64,000 nucleotides of DNA from Thereva unica (GCA_949987705.1 OX465281.1:28690942-28754941), one strand, 5' to 3'. Shown: positions 23,222-36,170, counted from the first letter of the stretch. Notes: generated by a model from the letters alone, not told the origin. A program made the numbers and translations.

Positions 23222-24630
23222 TTAGGTTAGGTTGAAATGGCTGCCCCCACTAGGGAGCCTACTTAGGCACGCCATTGGGCCCATTGTGATGCCATTCTAG
23301 TGCTGGGACAAAGTCCAGGCCATTTCAAGCCATTTTGAGCTTTTGATAAAGCGGTTGAGGTTAAGAACACCAATATTTTGCAGCTCTCTCAATCCATCAA
23401 GGAAGGGTGAGCCAACAGGAAGGTCCCTCTTTTCCTTGCGAGGGCCGGACATGTACAGAGAAGATGAGAGTTTATTCCTCTTCATTACCACAACTTCTGC
23501 ATAAGTCGTTGTGAGGAAGTCCTAATCTTTCGGCATGCGGGCCAAAGGGACAGTGACCGGTCAGCACCTTTACTACATAACTCATCTCGTTTTTGTTCAA
23601 CAGAACAAGAGGTTTTGAACGCTTTGCATGAAGAGTGCGGTACACCGTTGCTGTCGTCCATCTCAACCCAGCTCGAACTAAGCTGATTTTCCTCAGCTAG
23701 TTTGTAGATGGCTAAAGGCATTCCCATCCGGGTTAAGTGGGGTGTCCTTTCCACTTCAGTTTCCTGCCTAGCAAGCTCAGCTGCCCTACAGTTTCCCCTA
23801 ATCCCACTGTGTCCAGGAACCCAACACAGTCTTATATCAAACTGAGTGGCAGTTTAACACAGAGACCTGCGGCAATTCAGAAGAGTCGTGGATATTGTGA
23901 CGACAGAATTAAGAGCCTTGAGGGCCGTTTGGCTATCCGATAGAATACATATATTCTTATTGGATATATTATTTAACTTCAGCCATTCGAGAGCCTCCCA
24001 GATCGCAGTGACTTCCGCTTGGAAGATGCTGCAGTGGTCAGGTAGACGAAGAGAAGTATCTATATTCAATGCCTCTGAAAAAATACCAGAGTCTACTCTG
24101 TTATCATTTTTTGAGCCATCTGTATAGATTCATAATGACCCAGTCGGGATAACCATCATCACTGACCGGAATGATGGTATTGACACCTTCGAGCCTATCT
24201 AGCTCAGCTCTTCATCGCTACCTCAGACTGGATCATCGCGGAGTCTGCAGCTGTAGCAGTGTTTGGTATCTATGAAAATTCCCATATTACACAAATGTGT
24301 AAGTTCCAGGTTCAGTTTCTAGCAGGCCTTCATGTTCGCTACTATTTCCGTGCGATAGATACTAACGTGCTCCGGATCTGTGAACTGTTGATGACCTACC
24401 TATAGATAGACTCTTGCCCCGATAGCCTCTGATGTTTTGGGGCCGATGGTAAATATCAAACTTCAACAGGGCATTTCCGTTCCTGTACTTTCTTTTTGAG
24501 GGTATTTCGAGGGAGAACTCGTCTCTGAAAGCCAATCTAGGGGAACGACAATCTTTAGTTGTGGCAACCATACCCTCGTGTTGGAATACCCAGATATTGC
24601 TATAATAGTAGAGCTTCGATGTGTGCACGC
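23222..24630 (-). pseudogene. RNase H-encoding LINE (I/LOA-like), 3' half
   Basis: Read on the minus strand. An FSLEIPSKRKYRNG-like pre-RNase H block (24390-24570) is followed, after about 230 unassigned bases, by a well-kept RNase H domain at 24125-23760. It has YTDGSK (first Asp), FQAEVTAIWEAL (Glu), LSDSQTALKAL (second Asp) and LCWVPGHSGIRGNCRA before ELARQ. Downstream (23754-23470) come a tail with a GHCPFGPHAERLGL stretch and a zinc-knuckle-like CRSC, then a frameshifted 3' end. The transcript end at 23222-23235 is two to three CTAAC units. It lacks RT, carries frameshifts, and is dead. LINEs with RNase H include the I, LOA and related clades; the clade is inference. Confidence 0.8.
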
Positions 24631-27604
24631 GGATTCCCTCAAAGCAAGGGCACTATACGGGGCCAGGTGTTTGACGTGAATGCACGTTTACTACTATTGA
24701 AGCCGGGATCGTTTTGGATGATACCATAATGTAAATTAATTGAATGACATCAGTGTTTCTGGGAAAGACTTTGCCTTCTTCGCAGTCGTTAATAATTTAC
24801 ATAATATTGTAATCTATCCTAGGATATCCAGTGATGATATAGGCCAAAAAGCCCATCTCCTTGACTAATTTCTTACTTCTCATCCAACACAGTACTTCAT
24901 CGATGATGACTCATCTTCCGGCACTGCCTACTAAGTGTGAATTTCCCATATCCATCTTTTACTCCAACCAACCAGTTCCTAAAAGAACACAAAACCAACC
25001 TCATTATATGAAAGTAAACCCTCTGGGCTTGTTCCACTCTTCCAAACCACTGACTGGGACTTGTGTTTTCATGGTGCTAACGCCGGCGCTATAATTTTAT
25101 GACATTATAGGTCCTGTTCAGCGCTGATCACTGCACCAAGGAGGCGACGAGTATAGGGCGGACTTCTTTTATATACCTCCACAGAACTATCATTTTAGAC
25201 TATCATTTTTTTTTTCAACTTGGACTCTAATTTTTTTAATTCTTTAATATCTAATAATTTTAAGGTTATAGCTAAGTTCATAATAAAGTCATTGATGATA
25301 TTACGAGCAAAAACATTTCAACTTCTCCAACATTTCTCAATTTTAACTTGAGTGTCATCAAAACATCCAACTGACATTGAAACCCGCACATTCCCTCATC
25401 TTCACATGAAACATGCAAATCTACTTTAACTCTTTCGACAATCTACAAAAATTCTTCGTCGTTTTTCCCCCCATCCTGTTTCTGACGTGATCACAGGAAC
25501 TTCCTTCTCTCCATTTATTGCTGAAAGATGAGAAGTAGAAATATATCTAACAATGACTTGCCACAAAAAAGGTGCAGGTCATTTCATAAACTAACTTGCC
25601 CCATCTGAATGCTCTTTAAGAGCTTTATTCATGCGAAAATATGAAATAAAAAAAATGGAAAACGATTTCAATCTACCAGCACTAATCTGATACCTTCGTA
25701 GCGGCATAACCGGTAGAGATGGTTTATACTTACTTTTGCGATGCAATCCTGCAGTAGAAGGAGCAGAAAAAGAGTCACGGTGTCTCTTGCAGGTTTGTTC
25801 TCCGTTTATTACTCCCCGGTGCCCCGCCGGCCACCCAGGTGGAACGTGGTGGAGAAGGAATCCTTTTCTGGGATGGCATATATAAAGCGGCAGCAATCCA
25901 GCAGCAGAGCGCGCCCACCCAGCCGAAGCCCCATCTTCAATTTATATTGTTAGAGCCTGAAACTGGAGACTAATTGTCTTTTGTATTTGCCCCTAAAAGG
26001 TTCAGTGTGGAAGGGTTTTATAAAAGGAACTGTCAAGGATTTTGTTTCAGAGTTGCTTCCAAGAAAAGTATAGTTCTTCCTTTTTGCCAAGGGGTGGAAG
26101 GGGGAGGGTATCAAGGAACAATAAAACAAACACGCACACTCGTCTTTCGGTAGAATGCTTACATAGTGATCCCGGGAGTAGTGGTAAAGATGCGGTAACA
26201 ATTTCAGTGGAAGCGGAGGGTTCCTCTACAAACGAAAGGGTGTTTACGCAAATATTTCATAGTTCCGTTTTGAAAGCGTTTACGTGGCCAATGCTGTGCT
26301 GCTAATAGACTCCCAATATCGATGTAGAGTCGAGTTAAGTATTTCCCACAACCCCCATGGGCTCGGTCTGTATGCCTATGTAAGCGTATTTTACCAGATG
26401 GCCCCCCTAGAACCCCTTCTGCCATTCGCAAGGGTCTGGGGTCGATTCCGGTGCGAGGAGCCAACGCCATCGACGCAACGAGTTTCTATCAATCATTTTC
26501 TAGTATATTCAGCGGAACTGCCACCAGATAAGTGGACTAAATTTATATAACGGCACCGAAATTGCTTTTCTGCACACACAAAGAGTTATCGGGAACAACA
26601 AATTGCACGACGGTCCTGGCACGACGTGATCGCTGCTGCCACTGTACTACATGGAGAGAGACTGGAAAAAACCTTCCCTACAAAATGAGTAGATTCCTCT
26701 CTGATAAGGAAGGAAAAAATTCCGCCCTCCTCCCTTGATAGGGAAATATCTTTTTTCCTGTGACATTGTGAGCTTCAAGGGAGTCCTATGAATCCTTGGA
26801 ATATGCTGCTCGTTCTCTACAAGACCAAGAGCAAGAGCACACATCCTGTGGGACAATATTTGCCAACAAATGTACATTCTTCGGCTTCACTGGTTTCTCC
26901 GATAAGGAACATCAGCCATGGGAAGGACCTTAAACCACCGCCAGGACACGAAGGGAGGTCAAGACGGGGCACCCGGGGAAGAGGAGCACATATAGCACCA
27001 GGAAAACCTCAAGTTGAAGAAACTGGAACTACGGAATACGGAGTAAGTATTCCTGTTACACCCCGAAGGCATATGTGTCCGGAATTTGATGTGATATATT
27101 CGTCGGACATAGTTTGCATACCAATAACGGTGACTTCACTGTTACTGGTGGCGCTGCTGCTGTTGCTGGTGAGGATTCGAACAACCACCCCCACCTCCAC
27201 CCTCCAGATCTAGTGTGGCGGCATGGGAGAATGTTTGAGGTCACATTCTTTGCATACGCTATTCACATTTCCTTTCTTTTTTTCGTCGTCCTTCTCCTTA
27301 TCCCATTTGTTGCATCTTATCGACTGTGTTCTGTGCTGCTACTACTGTGGTGTGTGGAGTGGATTCCCCAAGTTTTTCTATGTATCTTCATTTTCTTCTT
27401 ATTGTCAGATAAATCGTCAGATCATAATGTGCTATGATTATGATAAATGGGGTGGAAATGATGCTTGGGAATGAGGTCAGTTATATATTTTTTTTAAAGG
27501 GTCGGAAATATCTCCCTTATTTTTTTTTTTGGGGAGGATTTAATATTTAAGAGTTTGTAGTTTTATTTTTTTTAATCTTTAAAGAGAATTTTATTACAGC
27601 AATA
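24631..27604. other. Gene-free stretch
   Basis: No firm gene was seen. A 141-codon frame at 26788-27213 (+) ends in a Leu/Val-rich segment but has no known domain. It lies in GC-richer DNA just upstream of recursive splice site 2. 26340-26465 has a weak tRNA-like look (GGTCGATTCC) but lacks the SINE body. Confidence 0.4.
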
Positions 27605-27637
27605 TCTAATTTTCTTATCTCTTTTATTTCAGGTAAG
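27605..27637 (+). other. Recursive splice site (ratchet point) 2
   Basis: TCTAAT (27605-27610, a branch-point match) is followed by a pyrimidine tract (27611-27629), CAG ending at 27632 and GTAAG starting at 27633. The layout is the same as at 6826-6870, on the same strand, 20.8 kb downstream. No comparable site was found on the minus strand. It supports a long +-strand intron across the window. Confidence 0.65.
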
Positions 27638-27640
27638 AAC

Positions 27641-29510
27641 TCAACTCTTTTGTTTGATACTTTCAAACCAGTAAGTACCTAGACTAGCAAAAAATTTATT
27701 ATAAATATATTGCACAGAAATTTTTTCATAGTCTCAGTTGGCGCATGCGCCACACACTTTATTTGGTCACCAACTTTTGAGCTAACATGGAACTTACCAA
27801 AAAGCGATTGTGTTGTATCATTTATAAGCAAACTGGGATTCACTTAATTGGTTAGACTTTTTACAAGAAGACAAATACTTAAGTTGGAAACAGATATGCG
27901 CGCTTGCGGTGCGGGCGATGACAGATAATATAGAAGTGCGTGTATTCAAATGCGATCTAACAGATTGTTGTAAGAACGCATTGCACAGAACGTAAAAGTT
28001 TGTCTACTTTCCATTTCAGTCCGAGTTTCGGCGTTCTACATAGTCTCAAATGCCGCCGAAACACAAGCACGCAACTATAAACACATGCACTCATCGCTTA
28101 ATTTTTTTTTTGGTTATTTTTGAAAGACGAGACGGAACGTAAACATGTAACTATATGTCAGAAAAATCTTACTCACTTGCATCGGCGGCACGCATCGCAC
28201 GCACGCACATATCTGTTTTCAACGGTAGAGTTGACAATACATGGACAATCCGACAGTCAGGACCGGCATATCTCCATGGGTGTGCCGCTAAACTTTTAGA
28301 ACCACAAGGGATCGACAGCCAAAAATTATGTACTAGACTAGACATTCACATCTCCTCTACTGTTGTGCTGAAGATTTCGCGCGAATTTTTACGCTTTATC
28401 TTGAAGTAGATAAATACACTTAACCACTGCGCTGATGCCGAGAACGATATCTTTAGCTGGGTAGGCAGAGGCAGGACAGGGCTATATAGACCCTTACAGT
28501 TCGTTTCTGTACAATCTTCGGGTGCAAGCTGGTATCTTTTTAGCGAAGATACTGAAGATCGAGCTGTTGAACAACTCATCACTGCCTTGAAGATACCCGG
28601 CAACTGGAGCTTCTCGGGCTCCTGACCGCAGCCCAGCTTTCCGTCTATTCAAAAGACGTTCACGAAAGCTGTGCTCGGATGTGCTCCATGAGGCTCCCAA
28701 ATTCCACTAGGTCCTTCTTGCCGTGGCCCGCTGGTGGGTCCAAAACTTAGAACAGAGTGGCGGATATTTGGATCTGCTTGTTTCCCCCGCTAGTATGGTC
28801 ATTGCAGCTCCCTCTTTTTAGAGCCCGTGCTGTCCTAAATGTTGAAACTATTCTCCCTAAATTATTTGGGAGCTGGTGGTAGTGGATCCAAAATTTTATT
28901 CAGAGCAGCGGGTGTGTAAGTCTTCTTGACTTCTCGAGTTCCTGACTACAACATTCATACCTTCGATCTATTGGTAAGAAGTTTGCAAAACGATTGCGAG
29001 ACTTTGGTGTACTCTTTGGGCTCCCAAATCCTATTCCGACCCGGCAGCTGTAAAGCCCAGTACCGTCAAATAACGAACAACAAAACCTTGCTGGATTCTC
29101 AATGGGGTCACCCTTATGGGACTTCAAGGTCTCGAAGGTAACAAAAAGACGGACAACCCAGACTAGTTGGGTTCTGGAATTGTTTTCTCGGTTCGGAGTC
29201 TAGTATAGAAGCCCACTAGATGGTTCTGGACGATGAAACCCTGGTAAAATATACAAAAGGTACACTGTACACACTTGGTCTCTTAAACACTAAGCGGTTT
29301 CTTTCTGCATAGTTTCTGTTATGAAACGTTGAAGGAAAGGTGACAGAACACTGAGTGACTTGATTACTAGACTAAGAATCGAAAAAGCTGAGGCCTAACC
29401 TATAGGTATGACCACCCATTACGTTATCCGCCACGGTCAAGTGATAATGAGCTGCAAGGTTTCTCTTCGGTGTTTAGTGCGACTGCTTAAACATATATAG
29501 TACAATTCTA
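27641..29510. other. Gene-free stretch
   Basis: No recognised gene was found. A 14-bp palindrome TGGCGCATGCGCCA lies near 27740. Frames at 28346-29127 on the minus strand look like old retroelement residue but carry no motif that can be named. Confidence 0.4.
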
Positions 29511-29517
29511 AAGTTGT

Positions 29518-29880
29518 GTGACAGGTGGCGCCATCTTGCTGAAAATAAATACGTCACCAACATTCATCATCACCATCAGAGCGAGTCTTAGCGAGATATT
29601 CAAGATCCGCCATTTCATCCACACAAAACGACGGTTGGGTGAGGTTTATTCATTCATTGGTCCATATTTCTTCAAAAATGAGACCGCCGGGAACGTAACT
29701 GTGAATGGCCCACGTTATCGCGCCAACAACGGACTATTTGCTGCCTGAAATTAAATCCCGTAATCTCGACGATATTTGGTTTCAATAAGACGGCGCCTAC
29801 TTACCACGTAGCCCTTAAACCATAGGTTGTTGTGAGAAACATTCGGGGTGCAGTTAATTTCTGGAACCGGAACTTTTAAC
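29518..29880 (+). pseudogene. Tc1/mariner-superfamily transposase fragment
   Basis: The frame from 29640 reads GEVYSFIGPYFF, then TAGNVTVNGPRYRA. In the next frame comes a broken version of the block normally reading DDIWFQQDGA (29768-29795), where a stop replaces the second Gln. These are the central DDE-domain landmarks of IS630/Tc1/mariner transposases. The N-terminal half and the last catalytic residue are missing, and at least two frameshifts are present. No terminal repeats were identified. Confidence 0.7.
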
Positions 29881-30004
29881 AGTTAACTGGTTTTTACAAA
29901 CCAGACTTGATGTACATTTTTTCTACTTTATCTAATTACTAATTTCGCCTCTCTTGCGACGCGAAAACGAAAATCTAGCCAAATAGGCCCTTGACTAGAA
30001 TCCG

Positions 30005-30110
30005 CAAGGATCCCGTCGAGTCGGAAGACCTAGAACAACGTGGAGAAAAACCCTACTAGCAAAAATCCCATGAGGGATTAAAGGAGCGTAAAGAAGAAGA
30101 AGAATTTCGC
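30005..30110 (+). repeat. Possible LINE 3' end fragment
   Basis: The frame at about 30018-30060 reads RVGRPRTTWRKTL, a block found near the C-terminus of APE-type LINE proteins, and is followed by an AAG-rich tail (30090-30108) resembling a degenerate tail. It is short, so only suggestive. It is not closely similar to the RTE copies elsewhere in the window. Confidence 0.35.
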
Positions 30111-30115
30111 CTCTT

Positions 30116-33100
30116 TTTAGAAATTCTAAGTCCTTAGATGTTTGTTTAGCGACTTGGTATAAGGGTAAATGTCACGCCCAAAATTTTAAGGAATACAACA
30201 GCCTTTAAAAGTTCTACACAATAGTGTTGGTCAAGATCGACTAAAGAAGAACTCACACCTTAAACCACAGCAATAATTTTATAATATTATGGAAAAAGCT
30301 GTAAGGAAATTTAACTCAAGCCGAATGTAACATTAAAGGTAGATTCACACGGGACGTGTCAAGGCCGGGGCAGTGACATCCGGGGCCCGTTGAAAGAAAG
30401 CATCCACACATCAACTCGAATCCGTGCTTTCAGTATATAGTTTCATTCCAAACGATACGTTAACAGTATTTAAAGTTTCAATATTGTATAATTAAATTTT
30501 AACCATAATCATCGATTTTATCCGAGATAATCCAAGTTGATGTTTATGATAAAATCACAGATAATAATTATCCTCGTTGCCATTTATAGCCAAAAATGAA
30601 AGATTTTTTGAATACTCGTAAAATGGGTTGGGGTTTTTTTTTATTATTTTTCTAGCTACATCCTAATTAGCAAGAGCGAATACGAAAACCGAATATTTAT
30701 TGGTATTGTTCTTGGAATTTTCCTAGTTGATGCTACAGTTTAGGCAGTTTAGGTATGGATTATTTGTACGATAACCCAATAAAAGAAATTGAAAATCTGT
30801 GGTTTCTTAGAAGGAAACTGAATTAATATATTTTTATTTCGTGGATCATTTAGGAAAAATCTTGCGGTTGTTTGGTGAAGTTTGAACTTTTAAAGGACTT
30901 TGCATTTTTTTAAATGTTCCACACAAAAAAATGGTCTCCCTCAGAATCCCAGGTCAGCCCCGAGAATTCCGAGAAAAAGGATAAAACCAAAATGAACTCA
31001 GTTTTTTCTTAGTGACAAAATAATTTTTCAATAACCCTCCATCAACACCATCAAAAAATAAAAAAATTAGGAAAAAATAATAAAAAAAAATATTCTTATA
31101 AATTTTGTCCAAATTGGGAATGAATAGGAATTACAGAATTCAACTCGAAAGGAGAACATGGAATATTCACAGCTTTTGCCAAATGGCCAATAACAGTTTG
31201 CCTAAATCTGTCGCCCCCCCCCCCAAAAAAAACTCAGTTTCACAGGACGAAGAGGACGAAATTGGTTAGATCCTTGCGAAATAAAAAATCCGTCAAATTT
31301 CATCAACATATTACGAAAACAGTACGATGACTCTCGCTCTCTCTCTCTCTCTCTCTAGACAAATTGAATAAGCCGTCGCATTTAGGGGGCCATAATCCTT
31401 AAGTTATTATCCCTAAAATGGCGTGCCACCTAATCAATTTCTTAACAATTTCTCCTCTCGTTGACGCGCGAGAAAAACTCGCATCTCGCATTTTTTGTTG
31501 TTGTTGTTGTTGTTGTTAAGGATAAACGTTCCTTATCCAGGGACGAAGGCTAAGTGTTAGCGAGTGGCGGTGAACGAACGAGAAAAAATAAGGGACAGGA
31601 CCATTTTCCCGATGATGCCTAATAAAAATGGAAATTTAGATAAGGAGCCTCTCCTCGGTGTATACTTGGCCCCAGCAGCAGCAGCCAGCCCAGCCCAGGA
31701 TCCTGGAGTCCCCTGGCGAAGTGGAAAAAAAGGAGCAACAACAAAAGAAAGACAAGAAGAAGAAGAAAAAAAGAATGGAACAAGGAACTTCCTATTACAT
31801 ATGCACGAACCTCCTCGAGTAATAGAGCATACATCATGTAACTGGCTTAGGCAAGTGGTGTACTCCTCTCGTCCTTGTATATCCTTTCGCTGCTGGTGCC
31901 CCATCATCCCTGAGCAGATCGTGAAGGAGGCTCTATTCTTAAAGATCTGTATCATGTAAGGATTTGCTATGCTAGAGGACTCTATACCCGGTGTATGTAA
32001 ACGCCTTTCACATGCCAGGCAGCGCGCTGGTCCTGATGCCTACTATTATCCTGCCCCGGCACCAGGGTTATAGATATTCAGGACCTGAAGGGGAGTCTCT
32101 GTTTCTATTATGTGGTGAATATCGAATATGTTTAGTAAATTTCTTACGTGCAAGTAACCCTAATGTTTTTATGCCAGGATCCGAGGAGCTCCTTGCCGGG
32201 GGATCAGCCACCCAGACTCTCAGCACCCGTTTCCCATACATATGTATAGGTATAACATCTTTTCCATTTTTTTTTCTTGGTGTGAGAAATTGCTGCAATT
32301 AATAAATTTGCAAAATTTTATCTTCAATTTTTTTCCCATGTTCGTCGAATATTTATGATGGATTTTCTGTCACCCTGGGTTTGGGGCGCGGAGGGTTCAA
32401 CGGTTGCTTTTATGCTTTATTGTTAGCAAGGAAGGACAAAAGTTTAAGGTGGTTTTTCCCAAGAAAAAAAAATGAAAAAAAAAACCAAGGGAGGAAAAGT
32501 TAAGTTGAAGGGAGGTTTGATGAGGCTGAAAATTGTTTGGGGAAAATTTGTCGATTTAAATGATTTTTTTTCTTCTTCCTTAGAATAAAATTTTCAGGGG
32601 TGGTTAGATACTGTGAATTTAAATATTGTAACGATCTCAATATCTCATGAGATTATTCAAACAAATTTTTTAAGATAGCAGGATTTTAAATAAATTGGAC
32701 ATATTTTTGTGGGTCTATGTGTGTGTAGCAGAAGAAAAAGGTTGGATAAAGTTGTCGTATATGAGAAATTACTTTATAAACTCCACAAGCCTCCATGAAC
32801 ATGAAAAAAGGTTCGTGGGTCTTTTATAGATAAAAAGGTATATGGATGCTGTATAGTAAAGCAGAGATGAACCATTTTGTTGGTTTGTTTTTACATTATA
32901 TTGTAGTGCGTGTATCAAAGTGAGAAAGAAGGGTAGGATTTGAGATTTTTGTGACATATGTTACGCAACATGGTGAGAGTTGGAATTTGACACATACCTG
33001 TGATCAAAAAAATGGTAAGATTTGTTTTAAATAAAACGCAAAGGGCTTATAATTCTTTAACATCTATTTTATCCTCTTCAAACTAAACCCCTCTTGATAC

Positions 33101-33299
33101 AATAGTCTTATGCCAACGGTTTTTCTACAATCATCAAAATAGTTGTTGAAGCCGATTCTCCGATTGAACTTCAAAACTTTTTTCAATTCAACTTGTAAAC
33201 GGGGTTTCAACAAGAACTGTCATTTTAAATTTCGCGCCATTTTTGAATTGTCAAAATACAACAGTCGATGACATTTGATAAGTAATTCGGAGATTTTCA
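30116..33299. other. Gene-free stretch with microsatellites
   Basis: It holds a (CT)10 run at 31337-31356, a (TTG)n run at 31495-31517 and many A/T homopolymers. Frames of 131-132 codons overlap antisense at 31557-31959 with no recognisable domain. No RNA gene was seen. Confidence 0.45.
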
Positions 33300-33480
33300 G
33301 ATGTGGATCGATACAAACTCATAAAACGCATTAAAATTGTGAAAATTCTTTACGAAAATGTTGAAAATACCGCGAATTGTAAAGTTCGTAATTCTTGCGA
33401 TCATCATCAAGTGCCTTTTCGCTGAGTTATCGTTAATTTATTCAAGAAAAAATCTAAAGGTGGAGCTTCATAAGATGCGG
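33300..33480 (+). pseudogene. Possible Tc1/mariner transposase N-terminal fragment
   Basis: The frame at 33307-33423 reads RYKLIKRIKIVKILYEN and then a broken helix-turn-helix-like region with an HHQVPF block. This resembles the N-terminal DNA-binding region of IS630/mariner-type transposases. The frame stops at 33424. It abuts the nested MITE cluster and may be its former carrier. Confidence 0.35.
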
Positions 33481-33522
33481 TGAGTAATGCCTAATCTCCA
33501 ATGGCAAAACCAACCACGAACC

Positions 33523-33872
33523 CAGGGAGACTATACAAGGAGATATAACTCCGTGTTGTCAATTTTCGTTTGATTAATGAGGGCGCCACGGTCACATGTA
33601 CCCCAAAAAACATGGCCGAGTATATTCATCCGGTTGATGGCAAAGTCCGTGAACCAATTTATGAATTTTCCAATGAATTTTTATTAATTTCCATTGAATT
33701 TTTTTACATTGTTTTATTTTCGCGTAAAATTCAGCTAACTTCATGTGGGGCACGTCAGCTTTAGGCGACATCTGTGGCAAAAAATGAACTAGAAGTTTAG
33801 TTTCTGCTACCCATCCATTTCCGGTTATTTTCCCCATAAGAGTTATATCTCCTTGTATGTATAGTCTCCCTG
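33523..33872. mobile_element. hAT-type MITE with 8-bp TSD
   Basis: This 350-bp element starts CAGGGAGACTATACA and ends with its inverse. It is flanked by exact 8-bp duplications CACGAACC (33515-33522 and 33873-33880). CAG...CTG ends and an 8-bp target duplication are the hAT signature. Behind the first TIR block both ends carry AGGAGATATAACTC; the right end has an extra TACA. It is non-coding. It inserted into the left arm of the surrounding element, so it is younger than it. Confidence 0.85.
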
Positions 33873-34626
33873 CACGAACCAACCAACCAAAGTGCTGCTT
33901 CCTATTCTCCCTCTCATTGTAAATTGGATTATCTGTCTCGCTCGTGTTTTGGTCGACATCACTGACATATAGAATGGACTGCTGAGAAATTTTTCATGGC
34001 ACCAATTTGTTCCATAGGCTAAAAACCTTTGTTCACTCCATGTAAACACCGGAATCACTTTTGAAATTTACATTTTTTTAAATACGTACTTAAAACATTA
34101 AAACAACACAAATATTTTGTTTAAAAAAATTAATAAACACTATTTTCACTTTTTCACCTTTTAAAATGCCTTTTTTTCATTAATTTGCAAATTTTATGTG
34201 TATCTGATTTAAGTTTTTAACGCCTGTCTTAGCAACTGACATTCTGTATGTCAAAATCCGGGGGCTTATGGGGAAAAGAGCAAAAGATATAAACATCACT
34301 ATACCCGTCTATTTTTTTCTAATTGATTTTATTTCTGAGTGCTTCTGTCAGTTTGGGGGCTTATGGATGAGCGAGCGACTATACCTTTTTGGTGCCATCG
34401 GTTTGTATGGGAATAATTGCTGATGAGCAGTCCATTATTATATGTCAGTGGTCGACATGGGTAACTTTCCGTATGTGTTAGTTAAACCATTTGAGTTGCC
34501 ACATGAAATTCAGCGGGCAATTTAGTACAAACAAATGTCAAAAATCGAGGCATAAATGACGTTAATTGTAATTTCAATATCCCGCCAAAAAATTTGTCAA
34601 GAGAAAAGTCTAATCTAGTTATAATA

Positions 34627-35028
34627 GCTTTGTTCATTAGTTTTCAGGACTGGACAGATCAGAACAGAATAGAAGAGAATTGGACAACAAGCAATTAAAC
34701 GTCAAACCTTTTAGAACAACTTTGAATAGAAAATCTAATGAACGCTTTCTTGTACTTTTTTGTTCTGACAATTTCCGTTGTTAAAATTTCATATACACAT
34801 TTGTCAAAACTAGAAAAAAACAACAACAACAAAATCTTGTCCAAAACAGTCCCTAAAAATATCGAGAACAAAAAAGTGAAGCTTCGGACTATTTAGAACA
34901 ACTTAATGAACACCAGACTAGAACAATTTCGGACAAAAAATAACAAGTTTAACTAATGAACGCCAAAACGTGTACTTTTCTATCCTAGAATGTTTTAAAT
35001 CGTTCTAGGACTGACTAATGAACAAAGC
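34627..35028. mobile_element. MITE with GCTTTGTTCATTAGT ends
   Basis: The ends are exact inverted copies for 15 bases (GCTTTGTTCATTAGT), followed by partly matching sequence around CAGGACTG or CAGTCCTAG. It is 402 bp, AT-rich and non-coding. The interior has AGAACA-type repeats. The flanking direct repeat is unclear (AATA-like on both sides). It lies inside the 33488-35166 element. Confidence 0.6.
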
Positions 35029-35169
35029 AATAATAATAACAAAACAGACATTTCTGACATTTCACATCTACAGTGATAGAAATGTGTGTGAACACATTTT
35101 GTCAGCTAATTCAGCCTACTTTTACGCGGTTGGTTCGTGGTTGGTTTTGCCATTGGAGATTAGGCATAA

Positions 35170-36170
35170 CTTGCATAAGTTGAATGAATACGTTGACATT
35201 TAAGTAAACTCTGTACATTTAAATGGAATGAAATTCATAGCCCAAGACGGTGATTAGATTGGTCGTTCCTACGTACGTTCCTCACGAGCTTTTTAGAATA
35301 ACGGGAAGGTGGAGATGATTAAGGGCTTCATCCCCACTTGTTATGATCAAAATTTATAAATTTAAAATTTCGGCGGACGAATTTTGTCAAATAAGTGTCT
35401 TTTCCCGGTTAGCTGTATGTAGGCCCTTCAAGAGTTGAGAAATCTGAAAATCTTCACATCCTAGCTCCAAATGGAAGAACAATAACCATAGTGTATCCTG
35501 GTCATTTCCCCTATTGTCGTGAAGTTTGCCGCATTCTGAAATGTAGGAAATTTCTTAAGTTTCCTCTAACCAGTATATCAACAGTAAGACGTCTGCCAGG
35601 GTGATCTTATTGAAACAGATGATTTAAAGTTTGGAATAGCGCCAAAAACACTCCAAAAACTAGCGAATACTCCTCTGCACTAAGAGCGCAATTGACGGTG
35701 ATCCACAAAACGGCCGGGGAAATCTGCAATCAAGATGGAGACTCGCTTTGACCTAAGGATCTGGATTAAACGAAAGCGATCGAGTCTACCTATAAAATCC
35801 GCGACGAATAACAGGTAAATCACAAAAATTACAAAGAAAATGGAAGGGCCTCTCTTCTTTAACAGTATTTCTAAGAAGCTGCCATTTGGATATTTTAAAA
35901 TGGACTACTATTGTTATTGGAAAATAACATAATGACAACGGCCCCAAAAACCTTGTCCTTTTCTGAGAGCTATCAGTTCACATTGACGTATCCTATGGAA
36001 GACCCAGCATAACCTATCTTGTACTTTTGCAGAAATAGGCTTAAACTTTGAGATCATCGGAGTGCTTTCATTTCTTGAATATTTTACTGACAATTTTAGA
36101 ATGTCCCCGGTGAATCAATTTTCATAAAATTCGGTCGAGCAGTTTTTCTTGTCTTAACGACATATGTGAT
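35170..36170. other. Gene-free stretch
   Basis: No coding domain, RNA gene or inverted repeat was recognised. The sequence is AT-rich and unique-looking. Confidence 0.4.

Larger units (their letters stand above)
33488..35166. mobile_element. Foldback/TIR element with nested insertions
   Basis: Terminal inverted copies at 33488-33522 and 35132-35166 share ATGCCTAATCTCC and then AATGGCAAAACCAACCACG. A second inverted pair (33951-33985 and 34430-34463) shares GTCGAC, CACTGACATATA and AATGGACTGCT. Two other elements sit inside (33523-33872 and 34627-35028). No coding region was seen. The superfamily is unclear because no outer target duplication was evident. Confidence 0.6.

Noticed and set aside
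26340..26465. A + strand SINE or tRNA-like unit with GGTCGATTCC
   Set aside because: It lacks the conserved body and A-box half, and only the B-box word resembles the family.
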